Notes under the pieces: model-generated
What the model saw: only the letters and a program-made list of their open reading frames with translations
Told to the model about the DNA's origin: nothing
Database searches by the model: none
Shown: piece by piece, positions 45,603-54,745 of the stretch
Layout of the letters: every line of letters starts with the position of its first letter
How positions within the stretch are numbered: the first letter of the stretch is position 1
Translations under genes and position numbers: made by a program
Source: Cedecea colo
GTDB taxonomy: Bacteria > Pseudomonadota > Gammaproteobacteria > Enterobacterales > Enterobacteriaceae
Assembly (NCBI RefSeq): GCF_011808225.1
Contig: NZ_SOYS01000003.1
Span: 62,001-126,000, forward strand
Reading direction: 5' to 3'
DNA: 64,000 bases

Positions 45603-46751
45603 ATGCCTGTAACACGTAATCTCCTTATTGCTTCACTGGCGATGGTTGCCGGAACGGCCGCCGCCCAGCAGTTCGCCTGGGTTAGCACCTACAATCCGAA
45701 CGGCGAGGGCGTATACCGCTTTCAGGTCGATGCGAAAACCGGGGCGTTGAGCAGCAAAACGCTGGTTAATGAACTGCCGAACGCTGCGCAGTTAACCGCT
45801 TCAAAAGATGGAAAAACGTTGTATGTGGCGAGTGAAGCGGAGAAAGGCGTTATTGCGGCCTTGCGCGTTGAAGAGAATGGCAACCTCACGGAACTAAACC
45901 AGGTTTCCTCCGGCGGCGCAGGGCCCGTTTATTTGTCGCTTACGCCAGATGGCCGCCATCTGCTGGTTGCCAACTATATCAGCGGCACCATCGCTATATT
46001 ACCGGTGAAAGAAGACGGCAGCCTGGGCGAAGCCAGCGACACCAGACAGGATGAAGGCCAGCCAGGTGCTGCGAAACCGGAGGCCGCCGTCGAAGGCAGC
46101 TTTGCGGTAAGCGATCATAACGGCCCGCATGCGCATATGATCGGCACCGATCCGAGCGGGAAGTTCGTCTTTTCCACGGATCTCGGTCTGGATCGCATCT
46201 ATCAGTACCGTTTAGATAATGAGACCGGCAAACTTACGCCAAACGATCCGCCGTTTATCACCGCTTCCTCTCAAGGCGCGGGCCCGCGTCACTTTGTGTT
46301 TACGCCCGCAGGTGACGGCTTGTGGTTGATTAACGAAGAGTCCTCTACGCTTACTCATTATCAACTTGATACGGCCAAAGGTACTTTAACCGCAGGCAAA
46401 ACCGTTTCCGCGTTGCCGAAAGGTTACAAAGGAACAAGCTTTGCGGCGGGCTTAGTACTGAGCCACGACGGTAAGCAGCTTTACGTCGCTAACCGTTTGC
46501 ACAACAGCATCGCGCACTTCACCGTGTCGGCAAACGGCACGCTGACGCATCAGGACGATATCTGGACACGGGGTGATTACCCGCGCACGTTAACGCTCGA
46601 CAGCAATGGCAAATATCTTTACGCCATGAATCAGCGCAGCGACAACATCACCCGTTTTAGCGTTGCGCCGCAGGACGGTAAGCTGACCTTTATTGAGGAT
46701 TACGTGGCGGTAGGAAGCCCATCGCAATTAATTTTTACGCCTGCGAAATAG
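45603..46751 (+). CDS. Exported lactonase-family beta-propeller (Pgl-like)
   Basis: A 382-residue protein with a signal peptide (about 1-21, ending GTAAA-Q) and no lipobox Cys, so probably periplasmic. The rest is a seven-bladed propeller of the YbhE/6-phosphogluconolactonase family: GPVYLSLTPDGRHLLVANYISG, GPHAHMIGTDPSGKFVFSTDLG and GPRHFVFTPAGDGLW are typical blades. The His in GPHAHM and the Arg in GPRHF fit the lactonase active site. Export suggests it opens a sugar-acid lactone before uptake. It follows dgaF by 58 bases with its own AGGA site. Confidence 0.82.
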   Translation: MPVTRNLLIASLAMVAGTAAAQQFAWVSTYNPNGEGVYRFQVDAKTGALSSKTLVNELPNAAQLTASKDGKTLYVASEAEKGVIAALRVEENGNLTELNQVSSGGAGPVYLSLTPDGRHLLVANYISGTIAILPVKEDGSLGEASDTRQDEGQPGAAKPEAAVEGSFAVSDHNGPHAHMIGTDPSGKFVFSTDLGLDRIYQYRLDNETGKLTPNDPPFITASSQGAGPRHFVFTPAGDGLWLINEESSTLTHYQLDTAKGTLTAGKTVSALPKGYKGTSFAAGLVLSHDGKQLYVANRLHNSIAHFTVSANGTLTHQDDIWTRGDYPRTLTLDSNGKYLYAMNQRSDNITRFSVAPQDGKLTFIEDYVAVGSPSQLIFTPAK

Positions 46752-46797
46752 CCGTGGCGGGCACCTCTGTGCGCCCGCTTAATGAAAGGAAACAGCT

Positions 46798-48708
46798 GTG
46801 AGATTCCCAAACCTTCGTCTGGCCCAGCTTTTTGAGATGCTGCAAAACGAGACGCTGCCCCAGGATGAACTGGCGCGGCGTTTATCGGTTTCTACACGCA
46901 CTGTGCGGACCGATATCACCGCGTTGAATGCTTTAATAGCCGGGTATGGCGCACAGTTTATTTTGAATCGCGGCGCGGGTTATCAGCTCAGGATCGATGA
47001 CGCGGCTCGCTATCAGGAATTTGTACTGCTGCCGTCTCGCCAGTTGCGCGTTCCGCGTACTTCGCCAGAACGAGTGCATTATCTGGTGGTGCGTTTTCTG
47101 ACTTCCGCCTTTTCGCTCAAGCTGGAAGACCTGGCTGAAGAGTGGTTTGTCAGCCGGGCAACGTTACAAAGCGATATGGCGGAGGTCCGCGAATGGTTTA
47201 ACCGTTATAACCTGACGATAGAAACCCGTCCCCGCCACGGTATGAAGCTATTTGGCAGCGAAACGGCAATACGGGCATGCCTGACAGATTTACTCTGGCA
47301 GCTTATGCAGGAAGACAGTGACAATCCTCTGCTGAGCGAAGAAGCGCTTAATGGAGACGTCCGGGAACAGTTAGCGACGGATCTGCACGACTGTTTTACC
47401 CGCTGCCGCATTCGTCTGACGGACGAGGGCGAACAGTTTATTCATCTGTATTGCGCCGTGGCGGTACGACGTATCAGCGAAGGCTATCCCCTGGCGGAGT
47501 TTAACGCAGCCGACGTGGATGATGCCATACGCGAAGCCGCACGCCAGATTACCGCGCTGCTTCAAAAGTTTGCAGGCAAACCGCTTTCCGAAGCGGAGGA
47601 GCTGTGGCTGCAGGTGCATATTGCCGCGCGTCAGGTTCAGGAAGTGGCGCCCAGCGCCATCAGCGCCGACGATGACGAAGCGCTGGTGAACTACATTCTG
47701 CGCTATATCAATAAGCACTATAATTACAATTTGCTGACGGATAGCCAGCTGCATGCCGACCTGCTCACGCATATCAAAACGATGATCACCCGCGTGCGCT
47801 ATCAGATAAATATTCCTAACCCGCTGCTTTCCAACATTAAACAACACTACCCGATGGCCTACGATATGACGCTGGCGGCGGTATCAAGCTGGGGGAAATA
47901 TACTCCGTATGCAATCAGTGAAAACGAAATTGGTTTCCTGGTGCTGCATATTGGCGTGGGGCTGGAAAGACATTACAACATCGGCTATCAGCGCCATCCG
48001 CGAGCGTTGCTGGTCTGCGATACCGGCAACTCCACGGTACGGATGATTCAGGCGATGTTGCTGCGCAAGTACCCGCAAATCGAGGTGAAGCGCATTATTT
48101 CGCTGCGTGACTATGAACAGCTTGAAAGCATCGACGAGGATTTTGTTATCTCCACCGCGCGGGTAAACGAGAAAGAAAAGCCAGTCGTAACGATGGCGCC
48201 CTTCCCGACGGAATATCAGCTCGAACAGCTTGGAAAGCTGGTGCTGGTAGACCGTACCCGCCCTTACATGCTGGCGAAATATTTCGATGAAAGCCATTTT
48301 ATGGTGGTTGATGAGCCTATATCCCAGCAGCAGCTATTTAGCTCCCTTTGTGAGCAGCTTGAGCGGGAAGGCTATGTTGGCAAGGATTTTTATCCGTCGG
48401 TTATGGAGCGAGAGGCGATTGTCAGCACTATGCTGGGCGAGGGCATAGCGCTTCCTCACTCGCTGGGTTTAATGGCCGATAAAACCGTCGTCTACACCGT
48501 GCTGGCACCAAAGGGAATTAGCTGGGGCGAGGAGACGGCGCACGTAATTTTCCTGCTGGCGATCAGTAAACGTGAATACGAAGAAGCGATGGCGATCTAT
48601 GATTTATTCGTCACCTTCCTGCGCGAAAGGGCAACGCCAAGGCTCAGAGAAAGCAAAACTTTTCAGGGATTTAAAACGGTGGCGATGGACTGCTTAAGTC
48701 GTTTTTGA
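46798..48708 (+). CDS. BglG/MtlR-type transcriptional regulator with PRD, IIB-like and EIIA domains
   Basis: A 636-residue regulator. An HTH_11 domain (about 1-60, LARRLSVSTRTVRTDITALN) and an Mga-like second HTH (about 90-150) are followed by PRD1 (about 165-280), PRD2 (about 290-395), a IIB-like domain with Cys407 (LLVCDTGNST) and a C-terminal mannitol/fructose-type EIIA domain with His554 (IALPHSLG). Phosphorylation by HPr and transport proteins through these residues would tune DNA binding. It is the last gene of the cluster and its likely activator. The GTG start follows AAAGGAAA. No sigma-54-interacting AAA+ domain is present. Confidence 0.9.
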   Translation: MRFPNLRLAQLFEMLQNETLPQDELARRLSVSTRTVRTDITALNALIAGYGAQFILNRGAGYQLRIDDAARYQEFVLLPSRQLRVPRTSPERVHYLVVRFLTSAFSLKLEDLAEEWFVSRATLQSDMAEVREWFNRYNLTIETRPRHGMKLFGSETAIRACLTDLLWQLMQEDSDNPLLSEEALNGDVREQLATDLHDCFTRCRIRLTDEGEQFIHLYCAVAVRRISEGYPLAEFNAADVDDAIREAARQITALLQKFAGKPLSEAEELWLQVHIAARQVQEVAPSAISADDDEALVNYILRYINKHYNYNLLTDSQLHADLLTHIKTMITRVRYQINIPNPLLSNIKQHYPMAYDMTLAAVSSWGKYTPYAISENEIGFLVLHIGVGLERHYNIGYQRHPRALLVCDTGNSTVRMIQAMLLRKYPQIEVKRIISLRDYEQLESIDEDFVISTARVNEKEKPVVTMAPFPTEYQLEQLGKLVLVDRTRPYMLAKYFDESHFMVVDEPISQQQLFSSLCEQLEREGYVGKDFYPSVMEREAIVSTMLGEGIALPHSLGLMADKTVVYTVLAPKGISWGEETAHVIFLLAISKREYEEAMAIYDLFVTFLRERATPRLRESKTFQGFKTVAMDCLSRF

Positions 48709-48712
48709 GCGG

Positions 48713-48741
48713 ATAAGAAAATGCCCTTCAGGTGAAGGGCA
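48713..48741 (-). terminator. Rho-independent terminator of dolP
   Basis: The 9-bp stem TGCCCTTCA/TGAAGGGCA with a GG loop (48722-48741) is followed on the minus-strand side by TTTTCTTATC. It ends leftward transcription from dolP, right against the stop codon of the convergent regulator. Confidence 0.75.
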
Positions 48742-48749
48742 GCGAAAAG

Positions 48750-49325
48750 TTAATTCAGAATGGTGAAAGCAGTCGTAACGTGTTTCACGCCGCTTACACG
48801 GCTGGCGGTATCCGCAGCAGCTTTTCCTTCTCTGTCGGTCACCAGACCTAACAGGAAGACTTCTCCATCCTCGGTCGTGACCTTCACGTTAGAAGACTTA
48901 ACCTGGTCGCTTGCCAGCAACTGCGAGCGAACTTTGGTCGTTATCCAGGTATCCGTTGACGCAGTACCCAGTCCAACCGGCGCCTTGTTGCGAATTTCGT
49001 TATAGACCTCGGTTGCGCCATCCACGCCCAGCGCGATTTGTTTCGCACGTGAGGCCAGTTCGGTATTCAGCGTTTGCCCTGTCAGCAGCACTTTTCCCTG
49101 ATAGGCGGTGACGTTGATGCGGGCGTCTTTCTTCAGCTGTTCGTCTTTGCCCAGCGCGCTGTTAACGCGAAGTTCCAGCGTGCCGTCATCAACCTGAGTA
49201 CCTACGGTACGCGGGTCCGTTGCGGTTTTCGTCGCGACGGCAGCAGTGCCGACAACCGCGGCGGCAACACAGCCCTGTAGCGCAAGCGCGGTGATAAGGA
49301 CTGCAAGTGGCTTAAATGCCTTCAT
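48750..49325 (-). CDS. dolP: Outer-membrane lipoprotein DolP (YraP), two BON domains
   Basis: A 191-residue lipoprotein, the same length as E. coli YraP. The signal peptide with lipobox LQGC has the lipidated Cys at 19. Two BON domains follow (about 45-115 and 122-191), the second with KVTTEDGEVFLLGLVT. It binds anionic phospholipids at division sites and supports BAM function and outer-membrane integrity. It is 9 bases after diaA in the same direction. In E. coli it is sigma-E-induced; no such promoter is obvious in this short gap. Confidence 0.95.
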   Translation of the reverse strand: MKAFKPLAVLITALALQGCVAAAVVGTAAVATKTATDPRTVGTQVDDGTLELRVNSALGKDEQLKKDARINVTAYQGKVLLTGQTLNTELASRAKQIALGVDGATEVYNEIRNKAPVGLGTASTDTWITTKVRSQLLASDQVKSSNVKVTTEDGEVFLLGLVTDREGKAAADTASRVSGVKHVTTAFTILN

Positions 49326-49334
49326 CTGTACTCC

Positions 49335-49925
49335 TTAATCGTCCTGGTGAGGGAATAACGTATTATCAATCAAATCACATAAGCAGTTGACCGTTAGCAT
49401 GTGCATTTCCTGAATGCGCGCGCTGCGATGTGAAGGGATGCGGATTTCCACATCCTGCGGCCCTAACAGCCCGGCAAGCTCACCGCCGTCGTGGCCCGTG
49501 AGCGCAACAATGGTCATGTCGCGAGTGACCGCCGCTTCAACCGCTTTAACGATATCACGGCTGTTGCCACGCGTTGAGATAGCCAGCAGTACGTCTCCGG
49601 CATGCCCCAGCGCACGTACCTGTTTGGCATACACTTCTTCATGCAAACGGTCATTTGCAATAGCGGTTAAGACCACATTATCGGCATTAAGTGCGATGGC
49701 AGGTAAGCTTGGTCGCTCAGTTTCGAAGCGATTGATCATACTGGCAGCAAAATGCTGTGCGTTGGCAGCAGAGGTGCCGTTGCCACAACACAGAATTTTG
49801 TTGCCGTTAAGCAGCGACTGAACCAGCGTCATGGCTGCACGGGAGATAGCATCTGGCAGAGCTTCCGCTGCGGCAATCTGGGTTTGAATACTTTCCGTGA
49901 AGCAGGCTTTGATTCTTTCGAGCAC
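49335..49925 (-). CDS. diaA: DnaA initiator-associating protein DiaA
   Basis: A 196-residue SIS-domain protein, the same length as E. coli DiaA. It has [29 protein letters not shown] (about 45-73, described here as the sugar-phosphate-like loop) and [20 protein letters not shown]. The tetramer binds several DnaA molecules and promotes timely replication initiation at oriC. It is related to GmhA but lacks known isomerase activity. It lies between yraN and dolP in one leftward unit. Confidence 0.95.
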   Translation of the reverse strand: MLERIKACFTESIQTQIAAAEALPDAISRAAMTLVQSLLNGNKILCCGNGTSAANAQHFAASMINRFETERPSLPAIALNADNVVLTAIANDRLHEEVYAKQVRALGHAGDVLLAISTRGNSRDIVKAVEAAVTRDMTIVALTGHDGGELAGLLGPQDVEIRIPSHRSARIQEMHMLTVNCLCDLIDNTLFPHQDD

Positions 49926-49944
49926 GTTGTTCTACCTGGTTACT

Positions 49945-50340
49945 TTAAACATCTGCGGTAAACGCGTTGGTTAACCACTCTATTTCATTGCCGGTGAAGG
50001 CTAACACATCGAAACGGCAATCCACAGTATCAAAACTTCCTGATGTGCGGGCAAGCCAGTTCCGCGCGGTATGCAGCAACTTTTGCTGTTTGCTTCGGGT
50101 GACGCTTGCCGCAGCACCGCCAAAGCAATGGCTGCGACGGTAACGCACTTCGACAAACACAATCACATCGTGCTGTTGCATAATGAGGTCGATTTCGCCG
50201 CCGCGTATGTGAACGTTGGCGGCGATAAAGCGTAGTCCTTTACGCTCAAGAAAGCGGCGCGCCTGTAGTTCATAGTGCGCGCCTGCCTGTTGACGACTCA
50301 GTTGGCCGGGATGATTTGACCCTGAGAGAATTTCAGCCAA
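49945..50340 (-). CDS. yraN: UPF0102 endonuclease-fold protein YraN
   Basis: A 131-residue protein of the UPF0102 family, with a restriction-endonuclease-like core: GGEIDLIM, then [10 protein letters not shown], giving the E..D..ExK-like pattern with the last residue replaced by Arg. [18 protein letters not shown] follows. Its length matches E. coli YraN. The start overlaps the end of lpoA by 43 bases, as I recall in E. coli, so the two are translationally linked. Its function is not established. Confidence 0.92.
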   Translation of the reverse strand: MAEILSGSNHPGQLSRQQAGAHYELQARRFLERKGLRFIAANVHIRGGEIDLIMQQHDVIVFVEVRYRRSHCFGGAAASVTRSKQQKLLHTARNWLARTSGSFDTVDCRFDVLAFTGNEIEWLTNAFTADV

Positions 50341-52349
50341 TTTAACTTCCTGTTAATGACGCAGTCCTGGCTGGCGGAGAGCGTGCCGGTGTTGCCGCTC
50401 ACCTGATAGCCCGGCACCTGACGGATTTGGGAGAAATGGTTTGCCAGCGACCAGGCGTCAGCTCCCATGGCGTACAGACGCGCCAGTGAGTAGTCGTTGC
50501 GCACAGCGGCCAGCGCCTGCTGTTGTAGTGCCGGATTGCCGCCGGAGAGCATTGGGATTTCACTAAACTGCAGGCCTTCCATCTCCAGACGGAAGTCCGG
50601 GCCGTTTACGCCCTGGGAGCTGCGGGAGCTGGCATAAAGCTGCGCGCTGCTGCGGCTGCCGGTGCGCATGGCGATCATCGGTTTGATAAGCGCCACTTCG
50701 TCCGGCGTGGCCAAGATATAGGCTGCATCTACGCCCTCGGCGGAACCTGCGGTAATTTGCGCATCGGTTGGCGGTGCAGGAATCGTCAGGCCGCCGAGGG
50801 TGACGGCTTCCTGCTGTGGTGCGGATGCGGCCACAGGAGAACCGGTTAGCGCAATGCCAGACCCGCTGTTAATGCCCTGTTTGAGTTCGCCCACAGAGCC
50901 AAATTGCTGCTGCAGCACGATGCCGCCGCCCAGTTTTTGCCACTCAGCGCTAAAGGCGCTGGTTACACGATCGCCTAATGCACTACGTGGCACCAGTAAC
51001 AGCGGTGCACGATGGCCCTGCTGCCAGATATGGTCCGCTGCGTCTCGTGCTTCGTCTTCCGGAGAGAGGGCGAAGTAACAGATGTTCGGGCGGTTTTGCA
51101 CGTTCTCCGGCTGGTTCAGCGCCAGAATATTCAGCGGGGTATTGCTGCTGGCGAGCCGATCGACGTTGTTTTTGAGCAGCGGGCCTACGACAAGCGTAGC
51201 GCCATCCTGCTGCGCCTGAGCGAGCACCTGATCTAACGGCTGCGAACTGGTATCGTAGATTTTTACTTCCGCAGAAGGGTTAGCCGGCGTTACCGCAGCG
51301 CTTTGTACCGCTGGTTGCGCCGGTTGCGGAGCCGACTGTGCCGCCGCCTGCTCATCGGTCAGATCGCTAACGGAGACGTCTGACGGGCTGGCTACAGCAT
51401 CGGTGTCAGCCGTAGTTTGTTCTGCCGCTGGCTGCACGCTGGCATCCGGCGCGGGCGCAGGAGCGCTAGCCGTCTCAGCAGGTGCGGAACCATTATTTTT
51501 CGCCGCTTCAAAACCCTGCTGAATAGCGCGGCCAAATACCGCAGCCTGGCCGTTCAACGGCAGCAGCAGAGCAATTTTACCAACGGAAGCCTGCTGGTAA
51601 TTTTGCATATTGCTTAACTGAGTCGGCAGCGTTTTTGCGCCCGGGTTCTGCGGGTAGCGGGTTTGCCAGTCTTTGATGCCAGCTTTCAGCATATTCGGGT
51701 CGTTGCGGTTGTCGTTCCAGACGCGCTGTAGATCCAGCCATCCTTGCAGAGTATTTTCGTTCGCATTGATAACCATGGCGCTCATTTGTGCAGGCGTAAA
51801 CTGAGACAATGCCTGCCAGGTACCATCGATATTTTTTTGATGCGCCTCGCCCTTGAGCATTGGTTCCTGGGCTATATAGGCGCGCAGCAGCTCCAGCGAT
51901 GGACGATTCTGGCTGGCATCAATCACCGCCTGATAATATCGCGCCTGCTGCTTTTTATTAAATGAGGAAGGGTTGAGCTTAACAAGCAGCGCATTTGCTG
52001 CGGCATAATCTTGCTGGGCGATTTTAATTTCTGGCACCAGAAGCGACTGCTCCCGACGCTGGACATCGTCCATTTCCTGCGGCAACTGATTGTAGAGGTC
52101 TACCGCCCGTTGAGTTTTGCCTTCGCCCAGCAGCGCATGAATGGCGAGTAATTGCCATGTGGTCTTGCTATCATCTGCGCTTTGCTGCATCTGTTGCAGG
52201 TAATACGCAGAATCCGCAGTGGCTTCGCCCTGCACGTGAGCGGCGGACTGGTCCGGTGCTTTCGTGGTACAACCCGCAAAGATCAGGGCTGCAAGCACGA
52301 CAGGCAGACAACGCCCGGCTTTAGAATGAGTAAGTTTAGACGGTAGCAT
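50298..52349 (-). CDS. lpoA: Penicillin-binding-protein activator LpoA
   Basis: A 683-residue outer-membrane lipoprotein. A signal peptide has lipobox FAGC (Cys27). An N-terminal TPR-like helical domain (about 30-255) precedes a low-complexity Ala/Pro/Gln linker (about 285-350) and a C-terminal periplasmic-binding-like domain (about 255-285 plus 355-683). That domain contains [20 protein letters not shown] and VGPLLKNN. It reaches through the peptidoglycan to stimulate PBP1A transpeptidation. A few residues longer than the E. coli protein, with the variation in the linker. It is divergent from rsmI. Confidence 0.95.
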   Translation of the reverse strand: MLPSKLTHSKAGRCLPVVLAALIFAGCTTKAPDQSAAHVQGEATADSAYYLQQMQQSADDSKTTWQLLAIHALLGEGKTQRAVDLYNQLPQEMDDVQRREQSLLVPEIKIAQQDYAAANALLVKLNPSSFNKKQQARYYQAVIDASQNRPSLELLRAYIAQEPMLKGEAHQKNIDGTWQALSQFTPAQMSAMVINANENTLQGWLDLQRVWNDNRNDPNMLKAGIKDWQTRYPQNPGAKTLPTQLSNMQNYQQASVGKIALLLPLNGQAAVFGRAIQQGFEAAKNNGSAPAETASAPAPAPDASVQPAAEQTTADTDAVASPSDVSVSDLTDEQAAAQSAPQPAQPAVQSAAVTPANPSAEVKIYDTSSQPLDQVLAQAQQDGATLVVGPLLKNNVDRLASSNTPLNILALNQPENVQNRPNICYFALSPEDEARDAADHIWQQGHRAPLLLVPRSALGDRVTSAFSAEWQKLGGGIVLQQQFGSVGELKQGINSGSGIALTGSPVAASAPQQEAVTLGGLTIPAPPTDAQITAGSAEGVDAAYILATPDEVALIKPMIAMRTGSRSSAQLYASSRSSQGVNGPDFRLEMEGLQFSEIPMLSGGNPALQQQALAAVRNDYSLARLYAMGADAWSLANHFSQIRQVPGYQVSGNTGTLSASQDCVINRKLNWLKFSQGQIIPAN

Positions 52350-52411
52350 GTTGTATCCAGTGAATTTTTCTTCTCAGCGTTCAATATTAAATCGGCAATA
52401 CGGATGAAACA

Positions 52412-53287
52412 ATGAAACAACTCGAAACGGCGGCGATTTCTGCCAGCACGCTCTACATCGTTCCGACTCCCATCGGTAACCTCGGCGATATCACACAGCG
52501 GGCGTTATCCGTGTTGCAAAGCGTTGACCTGATTGCTGCCGAAGATACTCGTCATACCGGTTTATTGCTGCAGCATTTTGCCATTAATGCGCGATTGTTC
52601 GCATTGCACGATCATAATGAACAACAAAAATCAGAAACATTACTGGCGAAGCTTCAGGAAGGGCAGAGTATCGCGCTGGTTTCAGACGCCGGTACGCCGT
52701 TGATTAACGATCCGGGCTATCACCTGGTGCGTACCTGCCGTGAAGCGGGTATTCGCGTCGTGCCGCTGCCCGGTCCTTGTGCCGCCATTGCAGCGTTAAG
52801 CGCGGCCGGGCTGCCATCGGATCGCTTCTGTTATGAAGGCTTCCTGCCCGCCAAATCCAAAGGGCGTCGCGATGCGCTAAAAGCCATTGAGCAAGAGCCG
52901 CGTACGCTGATTTTCTACGAATCAACCCATCGTTTGCTCGACAGTTTAGACGATATTTGCGCCGTGCTCGGTGAAACCCGTTACGTGGTGCTGGCGCGCG
53001 AACTGACCAAAACCTGGGAGTCGATTCATGGCGCGCCAGTTGGCGAACTGGCGGCATGGGTTAAAGAAGACGAGAACCGTCGCAAAGGCGAGATGGTGCT
53101 GATCGTCGAAGGCTTCAGGGTTCAAAGCGATGACGCGCTGCCAGCCGATGCGTTACGTACACTCGCGCTGCTGCAAACCGAACTCCCGCTGAAAAAAGCC
53201 GCTGCGCTTGCTGCCGAAATTCATGGCGTAAAGAAGAATGCGCTTTATAAATATGCTTTAGAGCAGCAGGGTCAGGAGCGCCTTTAA
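52412..53287 (+). CDS. rsmI: 16S rRNA (cytidine(1402)-2'-O)-methyltransferase RsmI
   Basis: A 291-residue tetrapyrrole-methylase-fold enzyme. It contains [19 protein letters not shown] (about 13-31), [49 protein letters not shown] and [12 protein letters not shown], all as in E. coli RsmI. With S-adenosylmethionine it methylates the ribose of C1402 in the ribosomal P site, alongside RsmH. It differs from E. coli mainly in a slightly longer C-terminus. lpoA is divergent, 62 bases away. Confidence 0.97.
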   Translation: MKQLETAAISASTLYIVPTPIGNLGDITQRALSVLQSVDLIAAEDTRHTGLLLQHFAINARLFALHDHNEQQKSETLLAKLQEGQSIALVSDAGTPLINDPGYHLVRTCREAGIRVVPLPGPCAAIAALSAAGLPSDRFCYEGFLPAKSKGRRDALKAIEQEPRTLIFYESTHRLLDSLDDICAVLGETRYVVLARELTKTWESIHGAPVGELAAWVKEDENRRKGEMVLIVEGFRVQSDDALPADALRTLALLQTELPLKKAAALAAEIHGVKKNALYKYALEQQGQERL

Positions 53288-53420
53288 CAGCCTTCCGGTA
53301 AAAAGCTGGATGGGTTCGTCAGGATGAAATTGATGTGGTAGTTGGGGAATAATCCCGGCTTACGCTCGGCCGTCGAAAGCTGCTGAGCGCCTCCCATCCT
53401 TCCCTGGGCGCCCGTCTTTC

Positions 53421-53777
53421 CTATGGGGATAACTGAGGAGGCACTTTATCAAGTCCGAAAGGGCATGTTTTTAAATGGCATTTTCCCTTAAAGTCACATA
53501 GGGCCGGCTTAACTTCGGCGTTTCCGGGACAGTCAGACTGTGCAAGCATGGTGCGCCAGAGTGTGGCATTGAAAGGGATGACGTTGCACATCGTTAATTG
53601 ACTTATCTGTCCGTTAATAAACACTCCTAAATTACTGGTCACTATTTCATCGCCCGGCATCATAAAATGTGATGCTTTATACCAAAGCATAAGTTTTAAT
53701 TCCCGACAGGAAACAATACAAGAGAAAGCGGTTCCCGTTGTCGGGCTTATTAAAGAATCAATTACAGTCCATTTCAT
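53421..53777 (-). CDS. Hypothetical small Cys-containing protein
   Basis: A 118-residue protein I do not recognise. It starts MKWTVIDSLISPTTGTAFSC, preceded by a near-ideal ribosome site (TGGAG, 6 bases before ATG), which favours this start over one 102 bases upstream. The C-terminal third has four cysteines (SDCPGNAEVKPALCDFKGKC then KTCPFG) and two more lie near the N-terminus. There is no obvious signal peptide or membrane helix. Lower G+C content and accessory flanks suggest recent acquisition. Function unknown. Confidence 0.6.
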   Translation of the reverse strand: MKWTVIDSLISPTTGTAFSCIVSCRELKLMLWYKASHFMMPGDEIVTSNLGVFINGQISQLTMCNVIPFNATLWRTMLAQSDCPGNAEVKPALCDFKGKCHLKTCPFGLDKVPPQLSP

Positions 53778-54418
53778 ATACTTCTCCAGGGCGAAACTAA
53801 TTGGCAGATATTTAACGCGAAAGACGTCGCAAGATATAAAATCTTGTAAGCGAAGGGTGATGACAGTAGATAAATTCAAAATGCTTATGCGTCAACGAAT
53901 CTTTTCAGACGATATCCTTATGCTTAGTAAGTGGTAACCTATAGCGTAGACTATCCTAATTTTGCAGGCTATTGAAAATGTGAAAAAACTTTAATTATTT
54001 TAATAAAATTCTTATTTTTCAAAAAGATATTTACCTATGTTTTTCTGAACTTATTCATTTTGGTGAAAATTAAACCAAAAAAAATTTTCCATGTAAAATG
54101 TGTGTAATTTATTCAAAAACTTGAATTATTCTTAATAATTATCATGATAATGAGAACGGCAATGCTAAGGGTGACGATTAATTATTGTTCAACGTTCCGT
54201 GAACTTTACCGGCTGAAATCAAACGATTAAGTATTTTGGGCAAAAATTAGCGCCTTATGATTTCTCTTCGATGATTGTTTTGCTAATGAATGTAAAGTAA
54301 GAGAATCAGACATAATCCTTTCAGCTTGATCTTTATTAAAGACCTTCTACTTTTTCCATTGGATATTTTTAAATCCGCATTTGCGTCTGATAAATAATGT
54401 CAATCAAGGAGAGGTAGA
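53778..54418. other. AT-rich 641-base intergenic region
   Basis: This stretch is strongly AT-rich (especially 53960-54160) with no gene I can support. It should hold the promoter of the YmgB-like gene at its right end. ATTATCATGATAAT at 54138-54151 is a 14-bp palindrome with Fur-like halves, too weak to call. Such composition often attracts H-NS; that is inference. Confidence 0.5.
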
Positions 54419-54673
54419 ATGTCTCAGGAGCCTGTAAAAAATGATCAACAGCAAGAAAAGAGCATGCTGGCAGAGAAGTTTTCCGCCGCGGACGCCTCCT
54501 GGCAGATGGGCAGCGTAGTGCTGGAGATATTGATAGCGGGAAAGCCGCTGTCGAATAAAGAGGTGATGGCGACCCTGATTAATCGCCTTGAGCGGGAAGA
54601 TGATGTCCTGACGCTGGATACCTATCGCCAGCTCCTTGAGTACGTGGTTTATCAGACGGTCGGGGAAAGTTGA
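54419..54673 (+). CDS. YmgB/AriR-family small regulator
   Basis: An 84-residue helical protein. After a polar N-terminus it has GSVVLEILIAGKPLSNKEVMATLINRLE (about 31-58) and TYRQLLEYVVYQT (about 67-79), which fit the YmgB/AriR/YcgZ family. In E. coli these small proteins act as connectors in the BluR/RcsB regulons, affecting biofilm, acid resistance and colanic acid. AAGGAGAGG precedes the ATG. Family membership is by eye; the specific role is unknown. Confidence 0.75.
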   Translation: MSQEPVKNDQQQEKSMLAEKFSAADASWQMGSVVLEILIAGKPLSNKEVMATLINRLEREDDVLTLDTYRQLLEYVVYQTVGES

Positions 54674-54695
54674 GTCAGTACGCAGGGTGACGTCT

Positions 54696-54725
54696 GTAAG
54701 GCGGGTAGGCCTGCGCTACCCGCCA
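54696..54725. repeat. REP-type palindrome between the YmgB-like gene and garD
   Basis: GTAAGGCGGGTAGGCCTGCG followed by CTACCCGCCA, a REP-like stem between convergent genes. Confidence 0.75.
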
Positions 54726-54745
54726 GATTGTTATTTTTACAAAGA

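Noticed and set aside
53778-53879. N-terminal extension of the small Cys-containing protein to 53879
   Set aside because: The internal ATG at 53777 has a strong ribosome site; the extension lies in AT-rich DNA without one.
54138-54151. Fur box (ATTATCATGATAAT)
   Set aside because: Only the half-site core matches. The full 19-bp consensus agrees poorly, and neither flanking gene is iron-related.
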